DNA from: CAMYLR01 sp039588915
GTDB lineage: Bacteria > Gemmatimonadota > Gemmatimonadetes > JACCXV01 > JAHWKZ01
Assembly: GCA_039588915.1 (NCBI GenBank)
Contig: JBDGYV010000003.1
Span: forward strand, 6,525 to 70,524
DNA: 64,000 bases
Reading direction: 5' to 3'
Below the pieces are notes generated by a model that was not told where the DNA came from, did no database searches, and worked only from the letters and a program-made list of their open reading frames with translations. Below, in pieces: positions 34,157-42,451 of this stretch (positions are counted from its first letter, which is position 1; every line of letters begins with the position of its first letter). The position numbers and the translations under genes were made by a program.

Positions 34157-34773
34157 TCATCTTCCCCGGCGACACGATCACCGGAATCGAACTCCAGCTC
34201 TTCCTGGCGCTCACGATCGGCGAAGAGCACCTCCAGCTCCTCCGGTCTAGGCAAGGCATCGAGACCGGGCAATCCAAAGTACTCGAGAAAGTGGCCGGTG
34301 GTTCGGTACAGAAGCGGCCTGCCCAACCCCTCACCCCGACCCGCGACCTCGACCATTCCACGCTCCAGGAGCGTCCTCAGAACTGCGTCAACCGACACGC
34401 CGCGGATCGACTCGAGCTCGACTCTGGCTGCCGGCTGCTTGTAGGCAATGATGGCCAGCGTCTCTAGCGCCGGGCGAGACAACCGGGGGCGCGGCGCCGC
34501 TGCGCGTAGTCGCTCGATCCAAGCCGCATAGTCCGATCGGGTGACGATTTGAAACCCGTCGGCGATGCGTTTGATACCAAACGCTCTGCGCTGCATCACG
34601 TAGTCCGCTTCCAAACCACGGACCACGTCCTCGATCATCGCCGGCGTGGTGTCTTCGATCAAGTCCGCCAGCTGCACCGACGTGAGTGGGTGATCAGCAG
34701 CGAATAACAGCGCTTCTACGATATGCTTCGTATCCAAAACCGCCCCAGTGGGAGCGGTGCTTGCATCCGTCAT
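34153..34773 (-). CDS. scpB: Segregation and condensation protein B
   Basis: 206 residues from the ATG that overlaps the scpA stop (ATGA). Two winged-helix domains are visible: HIVEALLFAADHPLTSVQLADLI at the start and LSRPALETLAIIAYKQPAARVELESIRGV in the second. The C-terminus is acidic (ELEFDSGDRVAGEDE). With ScpA it forms the kleisin complex of Smc; smc is not in the window. Confidence 0.95.
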   Translation of the reverse strand: MTDASTAPTGAVLDTKHIVEALLFAADHPLTSVQLADLIEDTTPAMIEDVVRGLEADYVMQRRAFGIKRIADGFQIVTRSDYAAWIERLRAAAPRPRLSRPALETLAIIAYKQPAARVELESIRGVSVDAVLRTLLERGMVEVAGRGEGLGRPLLYRTTGHFLEYFGLPGLDALPRPEELEVLFADRERQEELEFDSGDRVAGEDE

Positions 34774-35522
34774 TTCTTGAACCCCTCGCCTACGAAGACG
34801 TTGATGTCGCCGAACCTTTCGGCCTGTCGCAGGCGAATCTCGCCTTCGCGGGCCATCTCCAGCAGTGCAACAAAAGTCACGATCCAATGGGATCGAGGTT
34901 CGCCCACCACGAATAACTCGCGGAACGAACTTCGACCCTCCCGCCTCAATCGGCCTCGAACGAAATCGACCTTTTCCTCGATCGTGACCGTGAGTGGTTC
35001 TAGATGGTGAATCTGGTCACGAGCCGCCTGTTCCATGACGTCGGCAAAGGCCCGTAACAAATCGCCCAGCGTGGCTCGGTTGGCTGGTTCCTCCTCGGCC
35101 CGCGCCTCGTCCTCGGCCAACCATTCCCGGTATCCTCGACTGAAGAGCAGACGACGCGACGATTCGTGGTCCCGGAGGTGCTCGGCGATCTCCTTGAACT
35201 GCTGGTACTCGATGATCTTTAGCACCAGCTCACGCCGTGGATCATCGATCTCCTCGTCGTCCAGGTCCGGCTGCGGCAGCAGCATCTGAGCCTTTATTCG
35301 CATCAACGTCGCCGCCATCAGCAAGAACTCGCCGGCACTTTCCAGCTTCTCTCGCGTCATCGCCTCGACGTATTCGAGAAACTGCTCGGTAATCAATGCT
35401 ATCGGGATGTCGTAGATATCTACCTCGTTCTTCTTGACGAGATAGACCAAGAGATCGAGTGGTCCCTCGAAGTCGAGGGTCTCGAGCTTTACGCTGTGAC
35501 CGGTCGATTCGACGTCTGCCAT
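34770..35522 (-). CDS. scpA: Segregation and condensation protein A (kleisin)
   Basis: 250 residues. The N-terminal kleisin motif VKLETLDFEGPLDLLVYLVKKNEVDIYDIPI is diagnostic, with an acidic linker (PQPDLDDEEIDD) and a C-terminal winged helix (FRELFVVGEPRSHWIVTFVALLEMAREGEIRLRQ). It bridges Smc heads for chromosome condensation. The start lies 34 bp inside trpS. Confidence 0.95.
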   Translation of the reverse strand: MADVESTGHSVKLETLDFEGPLDLLVYLVKKNEVDIYDIPIALITEQFLEYVEAMTREKLESAGEFLLMAATLMRIKAQMLLPQPDLDDEEIDDPRRELVLKIIEYQQFKEIAEHLRDHESSRRLLFSRGYREWLAEDEARAEEEPANRATLGDLLRAFADVMEQAARDQIHHLEPLTVTIEEKVDFVRGRLRREGRSSFRELFVVGEPRSHWIVTFVALLEMAREGEIRLRQAERFGDINVFVGEGFKK

Positions 35523-36523
35523 AGGCCGAGCGCCTCGCGCACCTCGCGCATCGTTTCTCGTGCCACTTCCTGAGCTGCTTCACGTCCCGCATTCAGGATC
35601 GCGGCTACCTGGTTTGAGTCAGATCGCAACTCGGCTGCTCGCTCCCGCATCGGCGCGAACGTCTCGATCAATACATCGGCCATGAGCATCTTGTCTTCGT
35701 AGCAGCCGATATCGGCACTCCTGCACTGTCGTTCGACTCGGCTGATGGTGGCCGAATCGGAAAAGTATCCGTGCCACGTGAAAACGTTACACACCTCGGG
35801 TCGGCCGGGGTCTTCCCGACGCTTGCGCTGAGGGTCGGTGAACGCGGTCGCCATCCGCTCCCGAATCTTCTCTGGCGGGTCGAGGATTCCGATGTGGTTT
35901 CCCTTCGTCTTCGACATCTTGCTCTGCCCATCCAGGCCCACCACGCGCGGGGTCTCGGTCAGCAAGACCTGTGGTTCATGAAACGTCTCGCCAAAAGCGT
36001 TGTTGAAGCGTCGGGCCAACATACGGGCGAGCTCGAGGTGCTGTGACTGGTCCTCCCCCACGGGAACCCGGTCAGCCTTGTAGAGCAGAATGTCCGCCGA
36101 TTGAAGCACCGGGTACATGAGGAGCCCGGCGTTGACCGCCTCTCCACCACCCGCGGTCTTGTCCTTGAACTGGGTCATTCGTTGCAGCTGCCCAAGCGGT
36201 GCAAGCGACGTGAGAACCCACGCCAGCTCGGTGTGCTCAGGAACCTCCGACTGGATGAATATGTGGCACTTATCGGGATCGAGGCCCGCCGCCACCAGCG
36301 AGACCAACATGTCCTCGGTCAGCTTTCGGAGTCCCCGAGGCTCGAACGGGCTGGCGATGGCGTGGTAGTCGACGATTGGATAGAAGCACTCGTACTCGTC
36401 CTGCAGGCGGACCCAGTTTCGAACCGCGCCCAGGTAGTTTCCGATATGGAGCTCGCCTGTCGGCTGAATACCGCTCAGGACACGGCTGCGCTGCTCGGCG
36501 GCGGATCCACCCGATCGACTCAC
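35489..36523 (-). CDS. trpS: Tryptophanyl-tRNA synthetase
   Basis: 344 residues from a GTG overlapping the protease stop (GTGA); longer starts run antiparallel through that gene. The class I motifs are SGIQPTGELHIGNYLGA (HIGH type, read HIGN) and SKMSKTKGNHI (KMSKS type). GEDQSQHLELAR and AGLLMYPVLQSADILLY are typical of bacterial TrpRS. It charges tRNA-Trp. Confidence 0.95.
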   Translation of the reverse strand: MSRSGGSAAEQRSRVLSGIQPTGELHIGNYLGAVRNWVRLQDEYECFYPIVDYHAIASPFEPRGLRKLTEDMLVSLVAAGLDPDKCHIFIQSEVPEHTELAWVLTSLAPLGQLQRMTQFKDKTAGGGEAVNAGLLMYPVLQSADILLYKADRVPVGEDQSQHLELARMLARRFNNAFGETFHEPQVLLTETPRVVGLDGQSKMSKTKGNHIGILDPPEKIRERMATAFTDPQRKRREDPGRPEVCNVFTWHGYFSDSATISRVERQCRSADIGCYEDKMLMADVLIETFAPMRERAAELRSDSNQVAAILNAGREAAQEVARETMREVREALGLWQTSNRPVTA

Positions 36524-37161
36524 CCGATCCCCAAAGCGAGGTTCACCATGTACGATGTCCACATCCAGGTCACTCCGAACACGATGCTCCCAACCGGCGT
36601 GAACACCAGGAGCAGTATTACGATGATTAGTCCGTAGCGACCCGCTGACCGGTACGAATAGGCCATCGGGGGCGACAAGAAGTTGGCTACCACGTGCGAG
36701 CCATCCAAGGGCGGCACCGGCAACATGTTGAACACCGCCAAGATGAGATTGATAAAGACGCCGTAGTGACACAACAATAGAATCGCTGGTGCAACTTCGC
36801 CGCCTGTGACGACGCGAGCGACAAAGAGACCAGCCGCAAACGCAACTGCCAGCAGGACATTGGATGCGGGGCCCGCCAACGAGACGGTAATGTCACCCCA
36901 CTTGCGGTCGCGGAAGTTCTCCAGGGTAACCGGCACCGGCTTGGCCCAACCAAACAGTATGCTCGAACCAGTCACCAACAGGAACAGGGGCACCAGGATC
37001 GATCCAAAGAGATCGATGTGCGGAACCGGGTTCAAGGTCAGCCGCCCCAGCATCCGCGCCGTGGGGTCCCCCCACCACTCGGCCACGTACCCGTGAGCGT
37101 ACTCATGCACGATCACCGAGAAGAGCAGAACCGGTAGCAGGAAAACAAGCGATTCGTTCAT
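36520..37161 (-). CDS. M50 (site-2-protease family) intramembrane metalloprotease
   Basis: 213 residues, almost wholly hydrophobic with about five to six membrane helices. HEYAH (residues ~19-23) in the first helix supplies the zinc ligands and Glu, and NMLPVPPLDGSHV (about 155) supplies the Asp ligand. There is no PDZ or CBS domain, so it belongs to the short SpoIVFB/YwhC-like group. It leads the trpS-scpAB operon, a common arrangement. An anti-sigma substrate encoded in the same operon is possible but only an inference. Confidence 0.9.
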   Translation of the reverse strand: MNESLVFLLPVLLFSVIVHEYAHGYVAEWWGDPTARMLGRLTLNPVPHIDLFGSILVPLFLLVTGSSILFGWAKPVPVTLENFRDRKWGDITVSLAGPASNVLLAVAFAAGLFVARVVTGGEVAPAILLLCHYGVFINLILAVFNMLPVPPLDGSHVVANFLSPPMAYSYRSAGRYGLIIVILLLVFTPVGSIVFGVTWMWTSYMVNLALGIG

Positions 37162-37225
37162 GACATCGGATAGTTAAGGTGTGATGGGCCCAGAGAGTCG
37201 CACGCGCGGCAACTGCGAGTGCCTT

Positions 37226-37255
37226 AACCTATGCTGACCCAGAGCGAGGTGTCAA
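37226..37255 (-). promoter_or_regulatory. Likely promoter of the protease-trpS-scpAB operon
   Basis: On the minus strand a perfect TTGACA (37250-37255) is followed after 18 bp by TAGGTT (37226-37231), about 65 bp before the protease start. It is divergent from the rpsT promoter only 20 bp away. Confidence 0.5.
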
Positions 37256-37275
37256 AACGGCGGGCCAAGGTCCCG

Positions 37276-37304
37276 TTGCTGACCCACCTTCGGCGGTGTA
37301 TCTT
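37276..37304 (+). promoter_or_regulatory. Likely promoter of rpsT
   Basis: TTGCTG (37276-37281) and TATCTT (37299-37304) with an ideal 17-bp spacer, giving a leader of roughly 40 nt before the rpsT ATG; GAGAGGG precedes the ATG closely. Confidence 0.6.
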
Positions 37305-37352
37305 CGCACCCCACTTTAGATTACATTTTCGAATACTGTTCTGAGAGGGACC

Positions 37353-37613
37353 ATGCCAAACGTGAAGTCCGCCGCCAAACGCGCCCGTACAAACGACCGG
37401 AGTCGTCAACACAACCGCGATGCGCGATCGCGTCTGCGTACCGCCATCAAGAAGGTCCGTCAGGCCGGCACCACCGAGGACGCCAGATCGGCGCTGCGCG
37501 ACGTGGAGAGCCTACTCGACCGCCTGACTGGCCGAGGGATCATCCACAAGAATGCCGCCGCTCGGCACAAGGCCCGTCTAAACGCCCACGTGTCCAGGCT
37601 CGACTCGCGCTAG
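37353..37613 (+). CDS. rpsT: 30S ribosomal protein S20
   Basis: 86 residues, highly basic. It starts MPNVKSAAKRARTNDRSRQHN and has the family's helical, Lys/Arg-rich body, ending KNAAARHKARLNAHVSRL. It binds 16S rRNA early in 30S assembly. It is one of only three intact plus-strand genes here, and stands alone. Its TAG shares CTAG with the stop of the converging aldolase gene. Confidence 0.97.
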   Translation: MPNVKSAAKRARTNDRSRQHNRDARSRLRTAIKKVRQAGTTEDARSALRDVESLLDRLTGRGIIHKNAAARHKARLNAHVSRLDSR

Positions 37614-38419
37614 ACGCCCTCGGCGCGGCCCGTTTCCCCGTTGAGCGTGTCGCGAACGATCTCGGCGATTCCACGCCGCATTGCACCGCTCCCGGTGGTA
37701 AGCCCGTCTGGGTAGGAGCGCTGCGCCAAAGGCTCAACATCAGTCACCGCACAACCCGGATTCCGAACCCCGGAACCGTACGCATCCAGCGACATCAATC
37801 GGTCGACCTCTTCGCGTGACAATCGATTGACGTTCCCCAAGAGATGCGCGACCAGCAGCGACCTTGCGGCTTGTTCGAGCGACTCCATCACGTTGATCGA
37901 CACAGCCAATGAGCTCCCGTAGGCAACCGCTCCGTGGTTGGCGAGTAGAAGTGCGTCGTGGGCTCTCACGTACGGTGTCAGCTGCTCGGCGAGCTCATCG
38001 GTGGACGGCGTCCCATACGGGACGATCGGCACCCAACCAAGCGTAGCAATCACCTCCGGAACGACACACTCGTTGAGCGAGCGACCCGCGATGGCGAACC
38101 CGGTCGCAACGGGTGGATGGGCGTGGACGATCGCGGCGACGTCGCTCCGCAACTCATAGATCCTCAGGTGCATCTTCAATTCGCTCGACGGTCTACCCGT
38201 TCCCGCCAACCGGTGGCCGGCAATATCCGTAATAACCAGCGATTCAGGCGCGAGAAATCCTTTGCTGACGCCGGACGGGGTGGCCAAGACTCTCGTTTGG
38301 TCAAGCCTTGCCGATATGTTTCCCTCCGCGCCGCCGACGAGCCCACGAGCATAGAGCCGGCGCCCAACCTCGACGATCTCGGCTCTCGTCTGTTCCAGGA
38401 GTTCGGCTGGATTCACCAC
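37610..38419 (-). CDS. Class II aldolase/adducin-family protein
   Basis: 269 residues, GTG start sharing one base with the rtcB stop. The domain (about 8-205) has LVGGAEGNISARL, TPSGVSKG, the zinc motif AIVHAHPPVATGFA and ANHGAVAYG, as in fuculose- and ribulose-phosphate aldolases or epimerases. The final 50 residues are an unusual tail. The substrate is unknown; an MtnB-like dehydratase role in methionine salvage is conceivable because an MTA phosphorylase occurs at 51 kb, but nothing in the sequence fixes it. Confidence 0.8.
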   Translation of the reverse strand: MVNPAELLEQTRAEIVEVGRRLYARGLVGGAEGNISARLDQTRVLATPSGVSKGFLAPESLVITDIAGHRLAGTGRPSSELKMHLRIYELRSDVAAIVHAHPPVATGFAIAGRSLNECVVPEVIATLGWVPIVPYGTPSTDELAEQLTPYVRAHDALLLANHGAVAYGSSLAVSINVMESLEQAARSLLVAHLLGNVNRLSREEVDRLMSLDAYGSGVRNPGCAVTDVEPLAQRSYPDGLTTGSGAMRRGIAEIVRDTLNGETGRAEGV

Positions 38420-39867
38420 TATCCCTTTACCACTCCAATCGGCTTGAGCTCGGCCACGCGATGACTGACGCCAGCCGCTTCCATTACCTCGACGACATCA
38501 GCTACATCCTTGTACGCGTGCGGCATCTCCTCGGCCACCGTTCGCATCCCAGTCGCCCTTACGACGACCCCCCTCTCTTCCATTTCGCCGATCAGATCGC
38601 GCCCGCGAGAGTGCTTTTTGGACTGCGTACGGCTCATCTTGCGGCCGGCGCCATGACACGTCGAACCAAACGTCTTCTCCATCGCACCGGCAGCACCCGC
38701 GCAAACGTAAGAGTAGTTGCCCATGCTACCTGGTACGAGAACCGGCTGCCCAACGTCGCGGTACGCTGTTGGCACCTCCGGGTGCCCTGCTGGAAACGCT
38801 CGCGTCGCCCCTTTCCGGTGAACGCACACCGACATTCTCTGTCCGTTCAGTTCGTGTTCCTCGATTTTGGCGATGTTGTGACAAACATCGTAGACGAGTC
38901 GCATTCCGAGCTTGGCTGCCCCAACGCCCAGAACGTGCTGGAAGGCCTCGCGCACCTTGTACAGCATGACTTGTCGGTTGCACCAGGCGTAGTTGGCAGC
39001 ACACCTCATGGCGGCCAGGTAAGCCTGTCCGTCAGTCGAGTCAAGCGGTGCCGCAGCCAACTGAACATCTGGTAGCCGATAACCGAAGTCGGCCAGCCGG
39101 GGCCGAATTCTCTTCAGCGCGTCGTCGCAGATCTGGTAGCCCAACCCCCGGGAGCCGGAGTGGATCATGACGACAATCTGATCGGGAAACAGCCCAAAGG
39201 CGTCAGCCATAGTCGTATCAAACAACCGCGCGACTCGCTGCACCTCGAGAAAGTGGTTACCCGATCCTAACGTTCCGACTTGACCGAGCCCACGTTGCTT
39301 GGCTCGGTCAGAGACGCAGATGGGGTCCGCGCCGCGGAGGCGACCACCGGCCTCGGTGTACTCGAGATCCTGCGCTTCCCCGTAACCCTGCTCGATCGCC
39401 CAGCGAGCGCCGAGTACGAGCACTCGTTCGAGGTCCGATCGTGAGAGCTTGGGGATCGCGCCCGACGCACCCACGCCACTCGGCACGGCTTGGTACAACC
39501 GATTGATAAGCGATCGACGCACCGGGTCTTCGAGATCGGCCAGCACCAGATCACTGCGCGCCAATCGCACCCCACAGTTGATGTCGTACCCCACACCACC
39601 CGGCGAAATCGCGCCACCGTCAACATCGGTGGCCGCGACACCACCGATCGGAAACCCGTAGCCCCAATGAATGTCAGGCATCGCCAGCGACCATCCAACC
39701 ACACCGGGCAAGCAGGCCACATTGCGGACCTGCTCGAGGCTCTGATCGGACCGGATCGACGACATGAGCTCCTCGGATGCAAAGATCCGCCCTGGCACAC
39801 GCATCTCACCGGTCTTCGGGATCTCCCAGAGATACGACTCGATCTTTCGGACTTCGATCTCGCTCAT
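38419..39867 (-). CDS. rtcB: RNA-splicing ligase RtcB
   Basis: 482 residues from the ATG at 39867; the open frame upstream overlaps archease antisense-like and is rejected. Motifs include GGVGYDINCGVR (Cys ligand for manganese), GTLGSGNHFLEVQ, HSGSRGLG, HRKGATRAFPAGH and the GSMG/CHGAGR region with the guanylylated His. RtcB joins 2',3'-cyclic phosphate or 3'-phosphate RNA ends to 5'-OH ends using GTP. It lies 17 bp behind its cofactor archease. No RtcA or sigma-54 activator RtcR is present. Confidence 0.96.
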   Translation of the reverse strand: MSEIEVRKIESYLWEIPKTGEMRVPGRIFASEELMSSIRSDQSLEQVRNVACLPGVVGWSLAMPDIHWGYGFPIGGVAATDVDGGAISPGGVGYDINCGVRLARSDLVLADLEDPVRRSLINRLYQAVPSGVGASGAIPKLSRSDLERVLVLGARWAIEQGYGEAQDLEYTEAGGRLRGADPICVSDRAKQRGLGQVGTLGSGNHFLEVQRVARLFDTTMADAFGLFPDQIVVMIHSGSRGLGYQICDDALKRIRPRLADFGYRLPDVQLAAAPLDSTDGQAYLAAMRCAANYAWCNRQVMLYKVREAFQHVLGVGAAKLGMRLVYDVCHNIAKIEEHELNGQRMSVCVHRKGATRAFPAGHPEVPTAYRDVGQPVLVPGSMGNYSYVCAGAAGAMEKTFGSTCHGAGRKMSRTQSKKHSRGRDLIGEMEERGVVVRATGMRTVAEEMPHAYKDVADVVEVMEAAGVSHRVAELKPIGVVKG

Positions 39868-39884
39868 TATGCTAGAACTTGGCG

Positions 39885-40322
39885 CTAGACGTCGAAAATG
39901 ACCCGCGCCCTCCAGACTTCGCCCCCGGCAACCTCGTCCGGGCCAAAGGCGAGTTGATGGTACGTCACCGCCTTGAGTTCGCTCGCTTCCGCCAACCGCT
40001 GAGCTGGCGGGGAAACCCCCTTCACCAACCCGACGCATGCCTCGGGGTCGACCGAAGAGATTTGCGACTCCAACGCCACGAAGCCCTCTTCCTCGAGCAA
40101 GCGATAGAGCTCCTCACACCACGCTTTGAGCAACTCCGGGTAGTCATCACCGGTGACCGCGACCGTGCGTTCAGCGTCGGATAGGAGGTCTGAGGTGTCG
40201 GCCATCAGCAGGCAGGTCAAACCGCGTTGGGCGGCCTCCAGTACCTCGGCGGGGGACGCCCCCTCCAAGTCGAGCCCGACGTCAGCAGTGTGGTCGATCT
40301 CGACGAACTTGCCGGGTGTCAC
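39885..40322 (-). CDS. Archease, RtcB-activating protein
   Basis: 145 residues, probable GTG start. FVEIDHTADVGLDLEGASPAEVLEAAQRGL is the archease N-terminal signature with its calcium/manganese Asp; WCEELYRLLEEEGFVA and LKAVTYHQL follow, and it ends RVIFDV, the family C-terminus with the last Asp ligand. Archease speeds RtcB guanylylation and allows multiple turnover. The directly adjacent pair makes the functional link firm. Confidence 0.93.
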   Translation of the reverse strand: MTPGKFVEIDHTADVGLDLEGASPAEVLEAAQRGLTCLLMADTSDLLSDAERTVAVTGDDYPELLKAWCEELYRLLEEEGFVALESQISSVDPEACVGLVKGVSPPAQRLAEASELKAVTYHQLAFGPDEVAGGEVWRARVIFDV

Positions 40323-40380
40323 GCTGGCATGTTAGGAGCGGAGATGGTGGGTAGCAACCGCGAGCGACGGTGGTCTAGCG

Positions 40381-41424
40381 CTAGAAGGTCGGTGGATTCT
40401 CACCATTGCCGTGAAGATCCTCACGATCATTGATACGTAGGGATTCGAGGTTGGCACCTAACGATCGATAGCAACGTCGAGCTTCGCGCCATGCCTCGAG
40501 CGCTTCTTGATTTCGATCCTGGCGAATTAGGACTTCTCCTAGCTCCGCCCACGCCTCGGCTTCGCAGTTTGGCGCTCGACCATCGGCACACATTTCCAGC
40601 GCCTTTTTCAAGCTGTTCTCTGCTTCCGCCCAGTGCTCCATTCGACCGGCTATCGAGCCTAGCAGGAACATCGTCTCAGCCTCGAGCGAACTGTTGGTGA
40701 ACCACTCGCAGAATGATTGCACCGTCGTAGCGAGTGAATGGGCGCGGATCAGATCCCCTTGGTCCACTGCTAATCGGGCGCGATTCATCATGACTTTGGC
40801 CCCGAGGTAGAGATCGAGGCGCCGTTTACACTCGTCCAGCGCACGGTCGAAGAGCGCGTCCGCTTCTTCGGTCCGTCCCTGGCCGACCAACACGGTCCCC
40901 ATGTTGCTGAGCAACCGAGGTCCGCAACTTTCGTAATCCAGTTCCTCGAATCGCGACAGCGCCCAATCGAGGGACTCCGTCGCCCGCTGACGATCTCCAA
41001 GCGCCGTCCATAGGAGACCCTCGTTCGTCTCGATCTCAACCAGGAGACGCTCGTCACCAATCGTTCCCGCGTGCTCTCTGGCGACACCGTACCGGCGACT
41101 GGCTTCGTGCCAGTTGCCGCGCTCGTATTCAATTACTCCGAGCAGATTCTCGGCTTCTGCCAACCGTCGCTCATCACCCACGTAGGCCGCCACGTCACGG
41201 CTTTCGACCACGTCCTCGACGGCTCGATCCCACTGACCCAGCTGCATGCGGATCTCAGCCGCCTCACGCCACGCATCGGAGCAGGTTTCCTCGCACCGCG
41301 GTGCTTTGGCCGCGATTTCGGCGGCCACAATGAACTCTGTCAACGCCTCATCCAACCGCCGGTGAGCGATCGCGGCGCGCGCCCTTTGCATCGCCTGAGT
41401 GGCTGCCTCTTGTGTCGCGACCAT
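40381..41424 (-). CDS. Tetratricopeptide-repeat protein
   Basis: 347 residues, soluble, no signal peptide. About eight TPR-like helix pairs of 34-40 residues cover most of the protein: RLAEAENLLGVIEYERGNWHEASRRYGVA is a clear unit, and similar units start near residues 20, 60, 140, 180, 225, 260 and 300. Such arrays bind proteins; there is no catalytic or DNA-binding domain. AAGG precedes the ATG. It lies 58 bp upstream of archease and may belong to the RtcB operon. Confidence 0.75.
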   Translation of the reverse strand: MVATQEAATQAMQRARAAIAHRRLDEALTEFIVAAEIAAKAPRCEETCSDAWREAAEIRMQLGQWDRAVEDVVESRDVAAYVGDERRLAEAENLLGVIEYERGNWHEASRRYGVAREHAGTIGDERLLVEIETNEGLLWTALGDRQRATESLDWALSRFEELDYESCGPRLLSNMGTVLVGQGRTEEADALFDRALDECKRRLDLYLGAKVMMNRARLAVDQGDLIRAHSLATTVQSFCEWFTNSSLEAETMFLLGSIAGRMEHWAEAENSLKKALEMCADGRAPNCEAEAWAELGEVLIRQDRNQEALEAWREARRCYRSLGANLESLRINDREDLHGNGENPPTF

Positions 41425-41639
41425 ATGAAGCCTTAGTCCGTTGATCGGGGGAGGTCCTCGTAAGGGGGGTACTCAAGAAGCGGAGCAACCCTCATGCCAC
41501 CCTGGCTCTGGTAACCGCTAAGACCTTAACTGTCTGAGGGATAGGGGAGTCCGGTCAAGTATCGATTGAAAGGTGAGCGTTGGGGGTGTGCCGGATTGTG
41601 CCGGAACGAAACGTGTCGGGGTGATTACCCTACCAAATC
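41425..41639. other. 215-bp intergenic gap without a gene
   Basis: No open frame with a start and Shine-Dalgarno is seen. The 9-mer TGTGCCGGA occurs twice at a 10-bp period (41587-41595 and 41597-41605). A lone TTGACC on the minus strand lacks a partner -10. The gap separates the receiver-Fis gene from the TPR gene and probably holds the TPR gene's promoter. Confidence 0.4.
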
Positions 41640-42176
41640 TCAGGGACGATTGAGATCGTACTTCTCGATTTTCCGTTTGAGACGCGGTCGACTGATGCCG
41701 AGTTCGCGCGCCGCGGCGGTACGATTCCAATCATTTCGCTCGAGCGCGAAAGCGACAATGCGCTTCTCGTATTCATCGAATCGAAGGCCACCCGATGGGA
41801 CGATGACAGTGAAGCTGTCGGCCACACTGACGGATCTCGCGGCCTCGGACCGCTGGGCATGCAGATCCTCGATCGCATCGGTTAGACGACCACGATCCTG
41901 CGGCAGCACGAAGTAGTCGCTGGCCCCGCCGGTGAGCGCTTGCACTGCCGAGTCAGCAGTGGGCTGCCGAGTAACCGCCAGGACAGATGGCCGCGGTGTC
42001 TTGTCAAAGATATCAGCGAGCATCTCGCCGGAGTGCTCCCCGACGAAGTCGAGATCCAGCACTACTAGGTCCACCTCGAGAGGCAGCGAGCTACTGCCAC
42101 CTGCCTTATGGAACACGCATTGGAGATTCGGCGTGCGGGGTACCAGCTCAGCGTACTCCGTCGCTGCACCGTACAC
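41640..42176 (-). CDS. Atypical receiver-Fis DNA-binding regulator
   Basis: 178 residues from a GTG. An N-terminal receiver-like domain (to about 115) keeps the Asp (VDLVVLDLD, Asp41) and GASDYF, but the acidic pair after strand 1 is missing and the conserved Lys before Pro is replaced (YFVLPQD), so normal phosphorylation is doubtful. A Fis-type helix-turn-helix closes the protein (NDWNRTAAARELGISRPRLKRKIEKYDL). There is no AAA+ domain, so it is not a sigma-54 activator. In-frame residues RVAV before the GTG look like a missing first strand, so a CTG start 18-24 codons upstream cannot be excluded. Confidence 0.7.
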   Translation of the reverse strand: MYGAATEYAELVPRTPNLQCVFHKAGGSSSLPLEVDLVVLDLDFVGEHSGEMLADIFDKTPRPSVLAVTRQPTADSAVQALTGGASDYFVLPQDRGRLTDAIEDLHAQRSEAARSVSVADSFTVIVPSGGLRFDEYEKRIVAFALERNDWNRTAAARELGISRPRLKRKIEKYDLNRP

Positions 42177-42208
42177 CGCAACGCGGTAAGGTGTCGGAAC
42201 TGTGTTGT

Positions 42209-42451
42209 TCAGTTCACCCCGAGTCGCAACTCGGCGTGAGCCTGGACCTGACCGCCGATTGACTGTGTCGGGTCGAGCGCACGGCGATCGGCGCCCGTCT
42301 CAAGACTGATCGTGGCAGACCCGGGCAGATCGTGCGCCAGGTAGAAGGCTACTCGCTCAGCTACGACACCAGCGGGCGAGTCGTGATCAACAACATCACA
42401 AACTGCACGCTCGCCAAAGCGAACCACGAGCGGCAACATCGGGCGGCTCAC
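42209..42451 (-). CDS. 80-aa hypothetical protein, possibly ubiquitin-fold
   Basis: The ATG overlaps the stop of the YtxH-like gene (ATGA). The sequence alternates short strands with one helix: LVVRFGERAVCDVV, then a Val/Ala-rich helix (AGVVAERVAFYLA), then ATISLETG, LDPTQSIGG and AELRLGVN. This order and the last L-D-x-x-x-S-I/AELRL pattern resemble beta-grasp (ubiquitin/YukD-like) proteins. The C-terminus is not Gly-Gly. I do not recognise a family and infer the fold only from pattern. Confidence 0.55.
   Translation of the reverse strand: MSRPMLPLVVRFGERAVCDVVDHDSPAGVVAERVAFYLAHDLPGSATISLETGADRRALDPTQSIGGQVQAHAELRLGVN

Noticed and set aside
41587..41605. Sigma-54 (-24/-12) promoter suggested by repeated GCCGGA/TCCGGC units.
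   Set aside because: The GG and GC elements do not have the required spacing, and no sigma-54 activator AAA+ domain is present.
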